A stretch of DNA of 64,000 nt from Alphaproteobacteria bacterium (GCA_004292755.1 RDXE01000032.1:1-64000); one strand, 5' to 3'; positions 45,123-55,259 are shown, numbered from the stretch's first letter. The notes: a model not told the origin generated them from the sequence alone. Numbers and translations are program-made.

Positions 45123-47105
45123 ATGACGGGCCTGAAACAGCGCGCCGACTTCTGGTCGCGCATGAACGTCAGCGTGAAGGCTGTGTTGATCAGCGTGGCC
45201 TGCGTGTTGGGCTGTGGCACGGCCGTGGAGCTTGCCACGGTCGCGTCATTTCAAGCTGCGTTCCAGGAAGGCGCGGAGGCTGAACTGGATGTGAGCGCGC
45301 GGGTGCTGAAGTCGCGTCTCGACGCTGCAGCGGGTGGCCCCCAGCAATGGCGCCTGGAGGGCGGGCGATTGTTCTACGGGCCGCTCGCACTCGATGGCAA
45401 TCAAGATGTGGTCAACAGCACGGTTGCCATCACTGGTGGCATTGCCACCATCTTCAAGGGCGATGAGCGGGTGTCCACCACGGTGCGGCAAGCCGATGGC
45501 CGGTCGGCTGTTGGCACGCGCATGGTGATGCGAGATATCGCGGCGCAAGTGTTGGAGCGGGGCGAGCGCTTTCGCGACCCTGCACCAATCTTAGGTGTGC
45601 CGCACTTGGTTCTCTATGAACCGATCCGCGACAACTCCGGTCGCGTGTTGGGCATGCTGTCTGTCGGTGTTAGTTTGCAGTCGGTCGAGACTGTCATCAG
45701 CCAAGCCAAAACCTTCAGTTTGATGGTCACCATCGCCTGCACTGTGATTGCTGCAGCGATCCTCTGGTTGGCGTTGCGCTATCTGCTCGCGCCTCTGTCT
45801 GCTTTCCGCCGCGCCTTTGAAGCAATGATGGCTGGTGATCCCGTGGGGGATATTCCCGGCAAGCGCCGTGGCGACGAGATCGGTACCCTAGCCCGTGGTG
45901 TGGATGAGCTTAAAGTTGTAGTGGAGCAGTCCTTCCAGCAGGCGCAAATGCTGGAATACATGCCGCTGAATGTGATGTTCGTGGATAAGACTGATTTTCG
46001 TATCACCTACGCCAACAAACTGTCCCGCGAAACCTTCGAGGATATCCGCAAGTACCTGAAGTTTGACGGGGATTTGATCGGGTCCTCCATCGACGCGTTC
46101 CACAAACACCCCGAACACCAGCGGCGCATCTTAAGCGATCCTGCCAATCTGCCCTGGGTCAGTAAGATCAAGGTTGGGCCAGAGGTGATGGCGCTCAGTA
46201 TTTCTGCCATCTATGATCGCAAGGGTGGTTATGTTGGCCCGATGCTGAACTGGAAGCTGGACACCCAAGTGGTGCAACTGGCGAATGACTTTGAATCGAC
46301 GATTAAAGCCGTGGTGAGCACGCTGAGCGGCGCGTCTGAGGAACTGGATTCCTCGTCCCGGGCGCTGCAGCACGCAGCCTCCGGTGCCTCAGAAGAAGCC
46401 ACCACTGTTGGCAGCATTGCCGAACAAGCCACCACCAATGTTGAAACCGTCGCCGCAGCAGCAGAGGAGCTGGCGGCCTCAATCCAGGAGATTGGGCGAC
46501 AGGTGGTGGATGCCGCTGGCATTGCCAACGAAGCCTCCACCCAGGTGCAACAGACCGGCAGCGCTGTCGACTCGTTGGATCGGGCTGCCCGTCGCATTGG
46601 CGAGGTGGTGGACTTAATCACCGCCATTGCCCAGCAGACCAACCTCCTGGCGTTGAACGCCACGATTGAAGCCGCCCGCGCTGGTGAGGCTGGCAAAGGC
46701 TTCGCCGTGGTGGCAAGCGAGGTGAAGAGCCTTGCCAATCAGACCGCGAAAGCGACCGACGAAATCCAGGCGCAGATCACGTCCATCCAGTCGGAAACCA
46801 AGCGCGTGGTCGAGTCGATCCGCGAGATTGTCGATACAATTGGCCGCGTCAATGGGATCACCACTGCCATCGCGGCTGCAGTGGAGGAGCAAGGGGCCGC
46901 CACGACTGAGATCAGCCGCAACGTGCAAGAAGCCGCGGCCGGGACCCGTCAAGTCTCACGCAGTATCACCGCGGTGGTCGAAACGGCTGGCGAAACCAGC
47001 CAATCAGCCGACGGCGTGCAACGCGCCGCGGCCGACATCGCCCTGCAATCCCGCCGCCTGTCGGATCAAGTGGACACGTTCATCGTCGCGATCCGCTCGA
47101 TCTAA
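45123..47105 (+). CDS. Methyl-accepting chemotaxis protein with Cache, HAMP and PAS
   Basis: 660 residues with GGGGGTAGGGG before the ATG. TM1 (about 17-42), a periplasmic Cache-type domain (about 45-200; [33 protein letters not shown]), TM2 (about 200-222), HAMP (about 222-275), a PAS-like domain (about 280-385; [18 protein letters not shown]), then the signalling domain with [20 protein letters not shown] and [20 protein letters not shown]. It senses a periplasmic ligand and possibly a cytosolic cue. The PAS domain placed between HAMP and the signalling region is uncommon but known. Confidence 0.93.
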   Translation: MTGLKQRADFWSRMNVSVKAVLISVACVLGCGTAVELATVASFQAAFQEGAEAELDVSARVLKSRLDAAAGGPQQWRLEGGRLFYGPLALDGNQDVVNSTVAITGGIATIFKGDERVSTTVRQADGRSAVGTRMVMRDIAAQVLERGERFRDPAPILGVPHLVLYEPIRDNSGRVLGMLSVGVSLQSVETVISQAKTFSLMVTIACTVIAAAILWLALRYLLAPLSAFRRAFEAMMAGDPVGDIPGKRRGDEIGTLARGVDELKVVVEQSFQQAQMLEYMPLNVMFVDKTDFRITYANKLSRETFEDIRKYLKFDGDLIGSSIDAFHKHPEHQRRILSDPANLPWVSKIKVGPEVMALSISAIYDRKGGYVGPMLNWKLDTQVVQLANDFESTIKAVVSTLSGASEELDSSSRALQHAASGASEEATTVGSIAEQATTNVETVAAAAEELAASIQEIGRQVVDAAGIANEASTQVQQTGSAVDSLDRAARRIGEVVDLITAIAQQTNLLALNATIEAARAGEAGKGFAVVASEVKSLANQTAKATDEIQAQITSIQSETKRVVESIREIVDTIGRVNGITTAIAAAVEEQGAATTEISRNVQEAAAGTRQVSRSITAVVETAGETSQSADGVQRAAADIALQSRRLSDQVDTFIVAIRSI

Positions 47106-47123
47106 TCGAGCGCGCCTGGCTGG

Positions 47124-47151
47124 GGCGACAGGGGCTAACGCCCCTCTCGCC
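47124..47151. terminator. Stem-loop between convergent genes, loop contains a stop codon
   Basis: GGCGA-C-AGGGGC-TAAC-GCCCCT-C-TCGCC (47124-47151): 11 base pairs with one C/C mismatch and a 4-nt loop. The stop codon of the minus-strand gene (47135-47137) falls at the loop edge. A bidirectional terminator is likely. It has no T-tract. Confidence 0.5.
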
Positions 47152-49198
47152 GCCACGCCAGCATCAAGCCACCGAGCGCGAGGGCGAGGGCGCCCCAGAC
47201 CGGCAGCAGCGGGAACTGCTTGACGCCGGTTACGTCAAAATCCCGCCGTTGGACGAAGCCAATCCAGTCGCGTCCGGACGCTGCGCGTTCCTCCCGCACC
47301 CGGCGGAGGTCGACGGCGCCAGCCTCCAGCCACAGGATGCCGCCACCGGTTGCTGCTGCAATCGGGCGCAACGCCTGCTCGGTGGCGCGGACATCCGACC
47401 ATTCCCGCGGGTTCAAGCTGCCAACGGCCGCTAGGGTGCGCAGGGTACCGTCGGTGATGGTGTAAAGACCGGGGCGGGTTGGCGTCACTGTGCCCTCGCT
47501 GCGGCCATTGCCGCGGTCGTCCAGCGCTAGGCGGCGCTGCTCACCAACGGGATCGGTGATGGTGACCGTGACCGGGTCGGGCTTGAGGGAGCGGCGGACA
47601 ATCTCCAGTCTGGGGCCGCGCAGTGTGGCGGTTAAGTCCTCTTCCTCCAGCTGTGGCTCTTTCATCAGCCAGTGGGCGAGGCGACGCAGCAACTCGGCCT
47701 GGGGGCCGCCCCCCTCGAACCCGCGGGTCCACAGCCAAATATGGTCCGAGGCCAACTGCGCGATCCGGCCTTCGCCGACCCGGTCCAGCACCAGCAGAGG
47801 AGTGCCATCCACGCCCGCCATCACGGTTTCGCCTGACCGGGCCTGAACTTCAATGTGCCGGAACCACCGTCCCCAGGATGGCTCGGTACTGCCGCCGCCC
47901 GCCCCATCGAGGCCTGCGGTGACGGGATGGCGTCGGCCGGTGTCGGTGACTGCGGGGCGGAAGCCGCGTTCGTAAATCCGCCCTGTTGGTTCAGCTGGCA
48001 GCACCTCTGAGAGTGGGGAGCGGAACAGCGAATTGGGACCTGAGAAGGCCGGTCCCGCAGCCTCCAACACCGCCCCTCCACGCCGGACATAGTCGGCCAC
48101 GGCTGAGATATACACCCGCGGCAGAATGCTCATGCGGCGGTAGCGATCGAAGATGATCAAGTCAAACTCGTGTAGCTTCACCTCGAACAGCTCGCGCACC
48201 GGGAAGGCAATCAAGGACAATTCGTGGATTGGGGTTGAGTCCTGCTTTTCCGGCGGGCGCAGAATGGTGAAGTGAACCAACTCCACCGAGGGATCGGCCT
48301 TCAACAGGTTGCGCCAAGTCCGCTCCCCCGCATGGGGCTCGCCGGAGACCAGCAGCACCCGAAGCCGGTCGCGAATGCCATTGATGGACACCACGGCGCG
48401 ATTGTTGATCGGTGTCAGTTCCCGCGGACCACCAGCCGCTTCCAACTCCACCAGGGTGACGCCACCCTTGCGGATCATCACCTCAATGTCCGTGTTCTGC
48501 CCAGGTACAACGCGGATTTGGCGAACCTCGCCACCGTCCTGACGGACCGATACGGCCACGGGATCGCGGGTGCGATCATCCTCCACTCGAATGGTGACGG
48601 TGACGCTGCGATCGACCAACCCGAACGATGGCGCGCGCACCACCACCAAGCGGCGGTCCACCTCCCCACGCTGCCCTGTGATCATGGCGTGAATTGGTCC
48701 GGGCAGGCCTTCGGTGCGACCGGGTACGTCGTGCACTTGGCCATCGGTGATCATCACGGCACCGGCGAACCGGCGCCGAGGCAGGTCGGCCATCGCGCGG
48801 TCCAGCGCCTGGAACAGGCGGCTGCCGCCATCATCAACAAGGTTGGCTGCATCATCGCTGACCCGCACCACACGCAACTCCAGATCGCCAGCCTCCCGCG
48901 CAGCCGCCTGCAGGCGGGCGAGGGCGGCTTCGGTCTGTTGTGCGCGGCTGCCGATGGTTTGGGAGGAGGTATCGTCCACCACCACCACAGCAATGTCGGG
49001 TCGATAGGCGCGGGTCTCTTCCACCAGCGACGGGTTGGCGAGGGCAAGGCAGAGAGTGGCGAGAGCCAGCGCCCGCCACAGCACCCCCTTCGCGCGCAGC
49101 CAAGCAGTGGCGATCACCCCGATCAGGCTTGCCACCGCGACAGCCACCACAAGCCAACTGGGCACTAGGGGAGCGACAGTGAGTTGCCAAGCGTCCAT
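47135..49198 (-). CDS. Membrane protein with GATase1/VWA-like fold, MoxR-cluster member
   Basis: 687 residues. Two transmembrane helices at the N-terminus (about 13-55) and one at the C-terminus (LLPVWGALALALGGLMLAWR). The region from about 65 has a VWA-like strand and Asp (DIAVVVVDDTSSQTIG) but lacks a full MIDAS. The central part (about 280-520; LRVLLVSGEPHAGERTWRNL, FDLIIFDRYRRMS, VADYVRRGGAVLEAAG) is glutamine-amidotransferase-like without an evident catalytic Cys. It is the last gene of the moxR operon, 11 nt after the DUF4159 gene. Function unknown. Confidence 0.8.
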   Translation of the reverse strand: MDAWQLTVAPLVPSWLVVAVAVASLIGVIATAWLRAKGVLWRALALATLCLALANPSLVEETRAYRPDIAVVVVDDTSSQTIGSRAQQTEAALARLQAAAREAGDLELRVVRVSDDAANLVDDGGSRLFQALDRAMADLPRRRFAGAVMITDGQVHDVPGRTEGLPGPIHAMITGQRGEVDRRLVVVRAPSFGLVDRSVTVTIRVEDDRTRDPVAVSVRQDGGEVRQIRVVPGQNTDIEVMIRKGGVTLVELEAAGGPRELTPINNRAVVSINGIRDRLRVLLVSGEPHAGERTWRNLLKADPSVELVHFTILRPPEKQDSTPIHELSLIAFPVRELFEVKLHEFDLIIFDRYRRMSILPRVYISAVADYVRRGGAVLEAAGPAFSGPNSLFRSPLSEVLPAEPTGRIYERGFRPAVTDTGRRHPVTAGLDGAGGGSTEPSWGRWFRHIEVQARSGETVMAGVDGTPLLVLDRVGEGRIAQLASDHIWLWTRGFEGGGPQAELLRRLAHWLMKEPQLEEEDLTATLRGPRLEIVRRSLKPDPVTVTITDPVGEQRRLALDDRGNGRSEGTVTPTRPGLYTITDGTLRTLAAVGSLNPREWSDVRATEQALRPIAAATGGGILWLEAGAVDLRRVREERAASGRDWIGFVQRRDFDVTGVKQFPLLPVWGALALALGGLMLAWRREGR

Positions 49199-49209
49199 CT
49201 GCCATCCCC

Positions 49210-51939
49210 CTATTGCGACAGCCGTTCCAGGATGGCTGGCACGTGGACTTGATCGGCCTTGTAGTTGCCGGTCAGCGCGTACATCACAAGGTTGATGCCG
49301 AAGCGATAGGCCATCTCGCGCTGTTGCTCGCCACCTGGGGTGACGGCAAACATCGGCCGACCATTGGCATCGACTGCCCAGGCTGCGGCGTAGTCATTGG
49401 CGCCAACAATCACGCTCGCCACTTCATCAATGCCAGTGTCGCGGGCATCGACCCACAGGGGGCCGCCGGCGCTGCGACCCGGAAACTCCGTCAACAGATA
49501 GAAGGTTTTCGTCAGCACATGGTCCGCTCCTGGGTTGGTCAGAGGCGGGATGTCGATGCCGCGGGTCAATTCCCGCAAACGGCGGGTGCCAGCGCCAGGG
49601 CCAAAGCCAATGGCGCCGTCGTCACGGGTGTCGAACAGGATGGTGCCACCGGTGCGCAGGTAGGTGTTCACCCGCTCCACCGCCTGTGGGCTTAACGGGC
49701 GCTGGTCTGGCGTGATCGGCCAATAGATCAGCGGGAAGAACGCCAGTTCGTCGCTTTCCAGGTCGACAGCGACTGGGTCCGCAGCCTCCACCGCCGTGCG
49801 GCGGTTCAGGAGGATTGACAGGCCGCGCAAGCCTGACCGGCTCACCTCGTCCACCTGACGCGCACCGGTGGTAACGTAGGCAAGACGCGTGTCCAGCGTG
49901 GCCCCGAGAGCGAAGCCGTCGGGCCCCTCCGGAATGCTGCGCCGCGGTCCGGTTTGGGCATCGACAGGTGCGATGCTGACCAGCGCGAGCACGAGACCGG
50001 CTGCAGCAGAGCCTGCCAATCGTGGTCGCAGCAAGCCGCGCAGGATCAAAGCCAACACCAGATCGATAAGGGCCAGCACCAATGCTGCCAGCAGGAGCCA
50101 GGGTCCGATCACGGTTTCGCTCTCCTGTCCAAGGGTGCCGAGCACAGTGCCCGACGGCAGATCGCTCAACGGGGAAGTTTCGGTGACGCTCTGACCAAGA
50201 CTAAGGGCACGGCGCACACTTTCCGTGCCGTAAAAGCCGGGCGGCGTGCGCGGACCAACTTCGGTTGAGCCTGCGGCCAGACTGCCTGCGGTCGCCGGTG
50301 CTTGGACCAACCGGCCAAAGCCATCCAGCGTTTCAAGTGCGGGCAGCGGTGCGCCGCCAACGGCACCCCCCACGCCTCGGCCCAGCTGCACCAGACGGCG
50401 CAGCATATCGACAAACAGCCCGGAGATTGGCAGCGACGACCACTCCGCAGCGGCCTGCACATGGAACAGCACCAAGTGCCCTTCGCCCCGCGCGTCGCCC
50501 GTGACCAGTGGCGTGCCATCGGCCAGCCGCGCCCAGGTCCGCTCCGCCAATGTCGCAGAGGGTTCGGCCAGCACTTGACGGGCGATGGTCACATCGTCCG
50601 GTACCGTCAAGCCAACGAAGGGGGATCGCTCGTCAAACGGCTGCAGGCGCTGCGGCTCCGACCATTGCAGCGCGGTGCCCAATTGGCGATTGCCGGGACG
50701 CAGACGCACCGGCGCCAGATCGTCCTGCTGCGCCTCGGCGAGGCGCGGTCCAGCAAACCGCACCAGAACGCCGCCGCGCTCCACAAACCGCTGCAGTTCG
50801 GTGCGATCAGCGGGGGAAAGAGGGATCGCATCGGGCAGCAGGATCATGCTGGGTGGCGCGCGCAGCAGGTCCGCAACGGGTCCGCGGCGCAACTCGGCAA
50901 AGGGCAGCAGTGCGCGTTCGAGATAATAGCCGTCGTCGAGGAGAGAGCGGTCACTGTCCAGGACGCTGGCTGACACCACGCCGACGGGCCGACGCTCGAA
51001 CCGGCTGTCCAGCAGCACCACCGCACCTGCCTGCGCCTCGCCATCGATATCAATACGGGCGATGCGGTTGCGCAACTCGGCGGGCAGACGCACGCGGGCG
51101 ATGGTGCGGGTGTCCGTGGCTTCGAACCGGACCATTTCGCGGGCGAGCAGGCGGCCATCGGCCCCGAGAGCGCGCACTGCCACCACTTGCACCTCGCCTG
51201 CACGCGCCCGACGCAGCGGTATTTCAAGGTCGCCCGGTCGTGCCTCCGGTGGCAGTGCCAACACCGCAAGGTCCAGTGCCGTGGGGTGCAGCACCCGCAA
51301 CGAACCGGCTTCCTGCAGCCGGGCGGCCAAGCGGCTGGCCGCAGGATCGCCCAGTCCATCGCTCAGCCAAACCGTTTGCGCTGGCGAGGCGAGGCCGCGG
51401 GCTTCCAGCGCAGCCAGCGCCCGAGCCCGATCCGTCGGCCATGGCTTCGGCTGCAGGGCACGCACACGGTTGCGGATATCGCTCGCGCGGCGCGGTGAAA
51501 TCAGATCCGGCGGCTCGCCGCCTGGTTGGGCTGCCGTGGTGAGCAAGGCGATGGTGCGTCCGTCGCGGTCGGCGCGGTCAATCCAGTCGAGCGCCGTTGC
51601 CTGCGTCGCCTCCCATGATTTGCCCGCTGCCCAACCATCATCGATCACCAGCACCAGGGGGCCGGATCCCGGCAACCCGGACACTGGGTTCAGCAGCGGC
51701 TGGGCCAAGCCCAAGATCACCAGAGCGGCCATCACCAGACGCAGCAGCAATAGCCACCAGGGAGTGTGGCGCGGCGTCTCCTCTGGTTGGGCCAAACCGC
51801 GCAGCAACATCAGAGCCGGGAAACGCACCCGCCGGGGGGCAGGGGGAGTGATCTTGAGCAACAGCCAGATGGCGGGCAGCAGTGCTCCGGCGAGCAGGAT
51901 CCACGGGGCGGCAAAGCTCAACGCGCCGAAGGACAGCAT
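49210..51939 (-). CDS. BatA-like N-terminal + DUF4159 C-terminal membrane protein
   Basis: 909 residues. The N-terminus is BatA-type with two helices (FAAPWILLAGALLPAIWLLL, LLLLRLVMAALVILGLAQPL), then a VWA-like domain (GPLVLVIDDGWAAGKSWEAT) and a GATase-like middle. Two further helices lie near 640-690. The C-terminal 210 residues are DUF4159 (FFPLIYWPITPDQRPLSPQA, GGTILFDTRDD, MAYRFGINLVMYALTGNYK). The middle of the protein probably faces the periplasm. It begins 3 nt after the DUF58 stop. Known companions suggest a MoxR-chaperoned membrane complex of uncertain function. Confidence 0.85.
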   Translation of the reverse strand: MLSFGALSFAAPWILLAGALLPAIWLLLKITPPAPRRVRFPALMLLRGLAQPEETPRHTPWWLLLLRLVMAALVILGLAQPLLNPVSGLPGSGPLVLVIDDGWAAGKSWEATQATALDWIDRADRDGRTIALLTTAAQPGGEPPDLISPRRASDIRNRVRALQPKPWPTDRARALAALEARGLASPAQTVWLSDGLGDPAASRLAARLQEAGSLRVLHPTALDLAVLALPPEARPGDLEIPLRRARAGEVQVVAVRALGADGRLLAREMVRFEATDTRTIARVRLPAELRNRIARIDIDGEAQAGAVVLLDSRFERRPVGVVSASVLDSDRSLLDDGYYLERALLPFAELRRGPVADLLRAPPSMILLPDAIPLSPADRTELQRFVERGGVLVRFAGPRLAEAQQDDLAPVRLRPGNRQLGTALQWSEPQRLQPFDERSPFVGLTVPDDVTIARQVLAEPSATLAERTWARLADGTPLVTGDARGEGHLVLFHVQAAAEWSSLPISGLFVDMLRRLVQLGRGVGGAVGGAPLPALETLDGFGRLVQAPATAGSLAAGSTEVGPRTPPGFYGTESVRRALSLGQSVTETSPLSDLPSGTVLGTLGQESETVIGPWLLLAALVLALIDLVLALILRGLLRPRLAGSAAAGLVLALVSIAPVDAQTGPRRSIPEGPDGFALGATLDTRLAYVTTGARQVDEVSRSGLRGLSILLNRRTAVEAADPVAVDLESDELAFFPLIYWPITPDQRPLSPQAVERVNTYLRTGGTILFDTRDDGAIGFGPGAGTRRLRELTRGIDIPPLTNPGADHVLTKTFYLLTEFPGRSAGGPLWVDARDTGIDEVASVIVGANDYAAAWAVDANGRPMFAVTPGGEQQREMAYRFGINLVMYALTGNYKADQVHVPAILERLSQ

Positions 51940-51942
51940 CGC

Positions 51943-52821
51943 CTACCTCCCCTCTGCGCCCGCGAGCGCTTGATACAGCCACAGCACTGCGCGTTCCGGC
52001 GGTTCGCTGGTGGTGTGCCGACCGAACGACCAGCCCGCCCGGCGGGCAATGTCCCCGATGGCAGCGCGGTGCGCGGCCAATCGAGCAATATACGCATCTC
52101 GCAAGCCTTCGGTCCGCCGCACCAACACCTCGCCGTCGCCCTCAAAGCCTTCAAAGCGAACACGGCCCTGGTAGGGCAGGGTCTCCTCCGCGGGGTCAGT
52201 CACTTGCAACAGGCAGCCGCCCAGGCCCTGATCGGCATAGGCGGCGACGGTTCGGCTGATTTGGTCGAGATCGCTCAAGAAGTCAGACACCAGCACCACC
52301 CGGCCATAGCGCGGCAGCGGGCGGGCGATGGGAACATCGCCGCCGGGCTGGGACAATTCCTGCGCCAACCGGGTCAGCATTGCCCGACTGTTGCGCGGTG
52401 GCGAGCCTTGATCCAGCAGCGCCACCCGCTCTCCACCACGAAGCAACAGGGCCGCCATTGCCAGCACCAGAAGGTCGGCACGGGTGCGCTTTGGCTCCAG
52501 GGTGCGATCGCTGGCGAAGTCCATCGAGCCGGAGCCATCGCGCCACAGCCACACAGACTGGGCCGCCTCCCACTCATTCTCCCGCACGAACACATGGCGG
52601 CCCTTGGCCGACTGCCGCCAGTCAATCCGGCTGGTGGCATCGCCGGGCTGATAACGACGGAACTGCCAAAACGCCTCGCCCTGACCAACCCGGCGGCGAC
52701 CATGGACGCCCTGCACAACCGTTGCCGCCACCCGCTCCGCCCGGACCAGCAGCGGCGGCAGAATGGAGCCAAGCGCCTCTGCCCGTTCGCGCAGCGGCTG
52801 ATCGAGGTTGGCGTTCACCAT
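51943..52821 (-). CDS. DUF58 domain protein
   Basis: 292 residues. The DUF58 core motif FRRYQPGDATSRIDWRQSAK is followed by VFVRENEWEAAQSVWLW, and a VWA-like segment with DGSGSMDF and VVLVSDFLSDLDQI. Usually encoded next to a MoxR ATPase, as here (6 nt). No transmembrane helix; probably membrane-peripheral. Confidence 0.9.
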   Translation of the reverse strand: MVNANLDQPLRERAEALGSILPPLLVRAERVAATVVQGVHGRRRVGQGEAFWQFRRYQPGDATSRIDWRQSAKGRHVFVRENEWEAAQSVWLWRDGSGSMDFASDRTLEPKRTRADLLVLAMAALLLRGGERVALLDQGSPPRNSRAMLTRLAQELSQPGGDVPIARPLPRYGRVVLVSDFLSDLDQISRTVAAYADQGLGGCLLQVTDPAEETLPYQGRVRFEGFEGDGEVLVRRTEGLRDAYIARLAAHRAAIGDIARRAGWSFGRHTTSEPPERAVLWLYQALAGAEGR

Positions 52822-52827
52822 GACCGG

Positions 52828-53847
52828 CTACCGGTACGGCTGACAAAGACGGTCGATCAGCGCTGCGACACTCCACCCCTCGGCTCGGGCTGCAAAGTTC
52901 AGCGCCATGCGGTGGCGCAGGATCGGATGGGCCAGCGCCAGCACATCATCGACAGACGGCGACAGCCGACCATCCAGCAACGCCCGGGCGCGGGCTGCCA
53001 GCATCAAGGCTTGACTGGCACGCGGACCCGGGCCCCAGGCGACATGGCGGCGCACTTCCTCCAGCTGCGATTCCTCGGGCCGACCGGCGCGGACAATCGA
53101 CAAGATCGCATCGACCACGGCATCGCCCACGGGAACCCGGCGCACCAGACGCTGAGCCGCCAGCAACTCAGCCGAACTCATCACCGTGACGGCTTTTTCT
53201 TCGCCAGCCCCTGTGGTTGCCAGCAACATCCGGCGCTCGCTCTCCAGATCGGGGTAGGCGACGTCGATCTGCAGCAAGAACCGGTCAAGCTGGGCTTCGG
53301 GCAAGGGGTAGGTGCCTTCCTGCTCCACTGGGTTCTGCGTGGCGAGAACGTGGAACGGCGTTGGCAGCGGGTAATAGGCACCCGCGACAGAGACCCGCCG
53401 CTCCTGCATCGCTTGCAGCAATGCGGACTGGGTGCGGGGGCTGGCACGGTTGATTTCGTCTGCCATCAGCAGTTGGGTAAACACAGGGCCGCGGATGAAG
53501 CGGAAATGGCGGCGCCCGGTCTCGCTTTCCTCCAGCACCTCTGAGCCAAGGATGTCGGCTGGCATTAGGTCCGGTGTGAACTGGACCCGGCGCTCCTCCA
53601 TCCCCAATACGGTGCCCAGCGTCTCTACTAACCGGGTTTTCGCTAAGCCTGGAACCCCGACCAAAAGCGCATGGCCTCCCGCTAAGAGCGTAATCAGACT
53701 CTGATCGACAACCTCTTGCTGACCGAAGATAACCTTTCCGATGGCGCCGCGAACGCGGGCAAGGGTCTGTCCAAGGGCCTCGATCTGCTGGATCATCGCC
53801 TCGGCAGATTGGGCCACGGACTCATCGACAGCGTGCGGTGTGGTCAT
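52828..53847 (-). CDS. MoxR family AAA+ ATPase
   Basis: 339 residues from the ATG at 53847. Walker A-like GVPGLAKTRLVE, Walker B LLMADEINRASPRTQSALLQ, sensor ATQNPVEQEGTYPLPEAQLD and a C-terminal lid. MoxR ATPases act as chaperones that mature VWA-containing partner complexes, here presumably the three downstream proteins. It is first in a four-gene operon and divergent from the DUF1285 gene, 46 nt away. Confidence 0.95.
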   Translation of the reverse strand: MTTPHAVDESVAQSAEAMIQQIEALGQTLARVRGAIGKVIFGQQEVVDQSLITLLAGGHALLVGVPGLAKTRLVETLGTVLGMEERRVQFTPDLMPADILGSEVLEESETGRRHFRFIRGPVFTQLLMADEINRASPRTQSALLQAMQERRVSVAGAYYPLPTPFHVLATQNPVEQEGTYPLPEAQLDRFLLQIDVAYPDLESERRMLLATTGAGEEKAVTVMSSAELLAAQRLVRRVPVGDAVVDAILSIVRAGRPEESQLEEVRRHVAWGPGPRASQALMLAARARALLDGRLSPSVDDVLALAHPILRHRMALNFAARAEGWSVAALIDRLCQPYR

Positions 53848-53893
53848 CACGGGTCTTGGCCCCCCAGCCGAGAACGAGAGTGATTGAGATAGC

Positions 53894-54415
53894 ATGGACC
53901 GGGATGGCACCTCCACCAAGGGGGAAGATGCAACAAAAGCCTGCGGCGTAGCGCGCTTCCGCATCGATAGGGCGGGGCAATGGTGGCACGATGGTGGCCT
54001 GATCCGCCGCGAGGGGCTGGTTCGTCTGTTCGCTGGCATTCTGCGCCGCGAGGGGGAGGAGCATTGGCTGGTCACGCCCGTCGAGCGCGAACGGGTGGAA
54101 GTGGAGGAAGCTGCCTTCCTGGTCACCACCCTGACCACCACGGGCCATGGGGCCGACCGGCGGATCGAGGTTGAAACAAACGTCGGCATCCGCGCAGTTG
54201 TGGGACCAAACAATCCGCTGCGGGTGGAAACCACCCCTGGTACTGGGGAGCCGCGACCCTACATCCTTATCCGCAACGGTGTTGAAGCACGGGTGGTCCG
54301 CTCTGCGTTCTATCATCTGGTCGAGTTGGCGGAGGAGTGCCAAGGTCGATTGGGTGTCTGGAGCCAGGGGGCGTTTTTCCCGCTGGGCGACCCAACCGAC
54401 GGAGACGGGGTGTGA
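53894..54415 (+). CDS. DUF1285 family protein
   Basis: 173 residues. Matches DUF1285 in FRIDRAGQWWHDGGLIRREG, LVRLFAGILRREGEEHWLVTP and RSAFYHLVELAEE. Function unknown; no signal peptide. Widespread in alphaproteobacteria at this position next to a NUDIX gene and the moxR cluster. The NUDIX gene starts on its stop (TGATG). Confidence 0.87.
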   Translation: MDRDGTSTKGEDATKACGVARFRIDRAGQWWHDGGLIRREGLVRLFAGILRREGEEHWLVTPVERERVEVEEAAFLVTTLTTTGHGADRRIEVETNVGIRAVVGPNNPLRVETTPGTGEPRPYILIRNGVEARVVRSAFYHLVELAEECQGRLGVWSQGAFFPLGDPTDGDGV

Positions 54416-55020
54416 TGTCACCGGAGGAAATCGCAGTCCGCATGACCCGCCGCAGCGCCCTGTCCGGGCTGCGTGGCGACCACGATCTTTCTGGCCTGCC
54501 GCGACCGAGCCCACCGCTCAAGCCCGCTGCTGTGTTGGTTGGCATTGTCGTGCGCGCTGAGGCCCCTGGCATCATCTTGACCCAGCGGACGGCACACTTG
54601 GCCGATCATGCCGGACAGATCAGCTTTCCCGGCGGCAGGATCGAGCCAGAGGATAAAGACCCCGAAGCGGCCGCGTTGCGCGAAGCGCAAGAAGAGATCG
54701 GCCTGGATCCCCGGCGGGTTCGCTTACTGGGTCGGCTGGACTGCTATGAGACTGGCACCGGCTATTCGGTCACGCCCGTGGTGGCGTTGGTGCGCCCACC
54801 GTTTGAACTGCGCCCCGACCCCTACGAAGTTGCCGACATCTTCGAGGTGCCCTTGCACTTTGTGCTCGACCGCCGCAATCACGAACGGCGCAGCCGCGAA
54901 TGGCAAGGCAAAACCCGTCACTTTTATGTGTTGCCCTATCAGAACCGCTACATCTGGGGCGCCACCGCCGGCATGCTGGTGAATCTTGTTGATGTGCTGG
55001 CGGCGGAGGGGTTGACGTGA
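54415..55020 (+). CDS. NUDIX CoA pyrophosphatase-like hydrolase
   Basis: 201 residues. The NUDIX box is FPGGRIEPEDKDPEAAALRE then AQEEIGL, with one residue more in the G-to-E spacing than the canonical box. The UPF0035-type upstream segment ILTQRTAHLADHAGQISFPG is typical of CoA diphosphatases (NudL type). It probably cleaves CoA into phosphopantetheine and 3',5'-ADP. Coupled to neighbours on both sides. Confidence 0.92.
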   Translation: MSPEEIAVRMTRRSALSGLRGDHDLSGLPRPSPPLKPAAVLVGIVVRAEAPGIILTQRTAHLADHAGQISFPGGRIEPEDKDPEAAALREAQEEIGLDPRRVRLLGRLDCYETGTGYSVTPVVALVRPPFELRPDPYEVADIFEVPLHFVLDRRNHERRSREWQGKTRHFYVLPYQNRYIWGATAGMLVNLVDVLAAEGLT

Positions 55021-55256
55021 TTCTTGTTGTTGGCGGCTTGATCGCTGCAGTGGTTGTCTACGGCGTTTGGTTCGCCATCGCCCGCCAGCGCGCAGCAGAG
55101 CGGGGGGAGGCATTGCCGCGCCTGGGGGATACCTCGCTGGTGATGTGGGGTGTCGTTGGAACAGTGATTCTTCTGCTGGGGCTGACCGCGGTGACGGTGA
55201 TGCACAGCGGCACCATCGAGGCCCCCTATCAGCGGCCACCCATTCAGCCGCGCTAA
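55017..55256 (+). CDS. Small two-helix membrane protein (DUF6111-like)
   Basis: 79 residues from GTG 55017, overlapping the NUDIX stop (GTGA). Two transmembrane helices (about 1-21 and 43-63) with a charged loop between. The C-terminal tail YQRPPIQPR is short. Its place between CoA pyrophosphatase and cca resembles that of DUF6111 genes, but the sequence match is judged from memory only. Function unknown. Confidence 0.7.
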   Translation: MILVVGGLIAAVVVYGVWFAIARQRAAERGEALPRLGDTSLVMWGVVGTVILLLGLTAVTVMHSGTIEAPYQRPPIQPR

Positions 55257-55259
55257 CCC

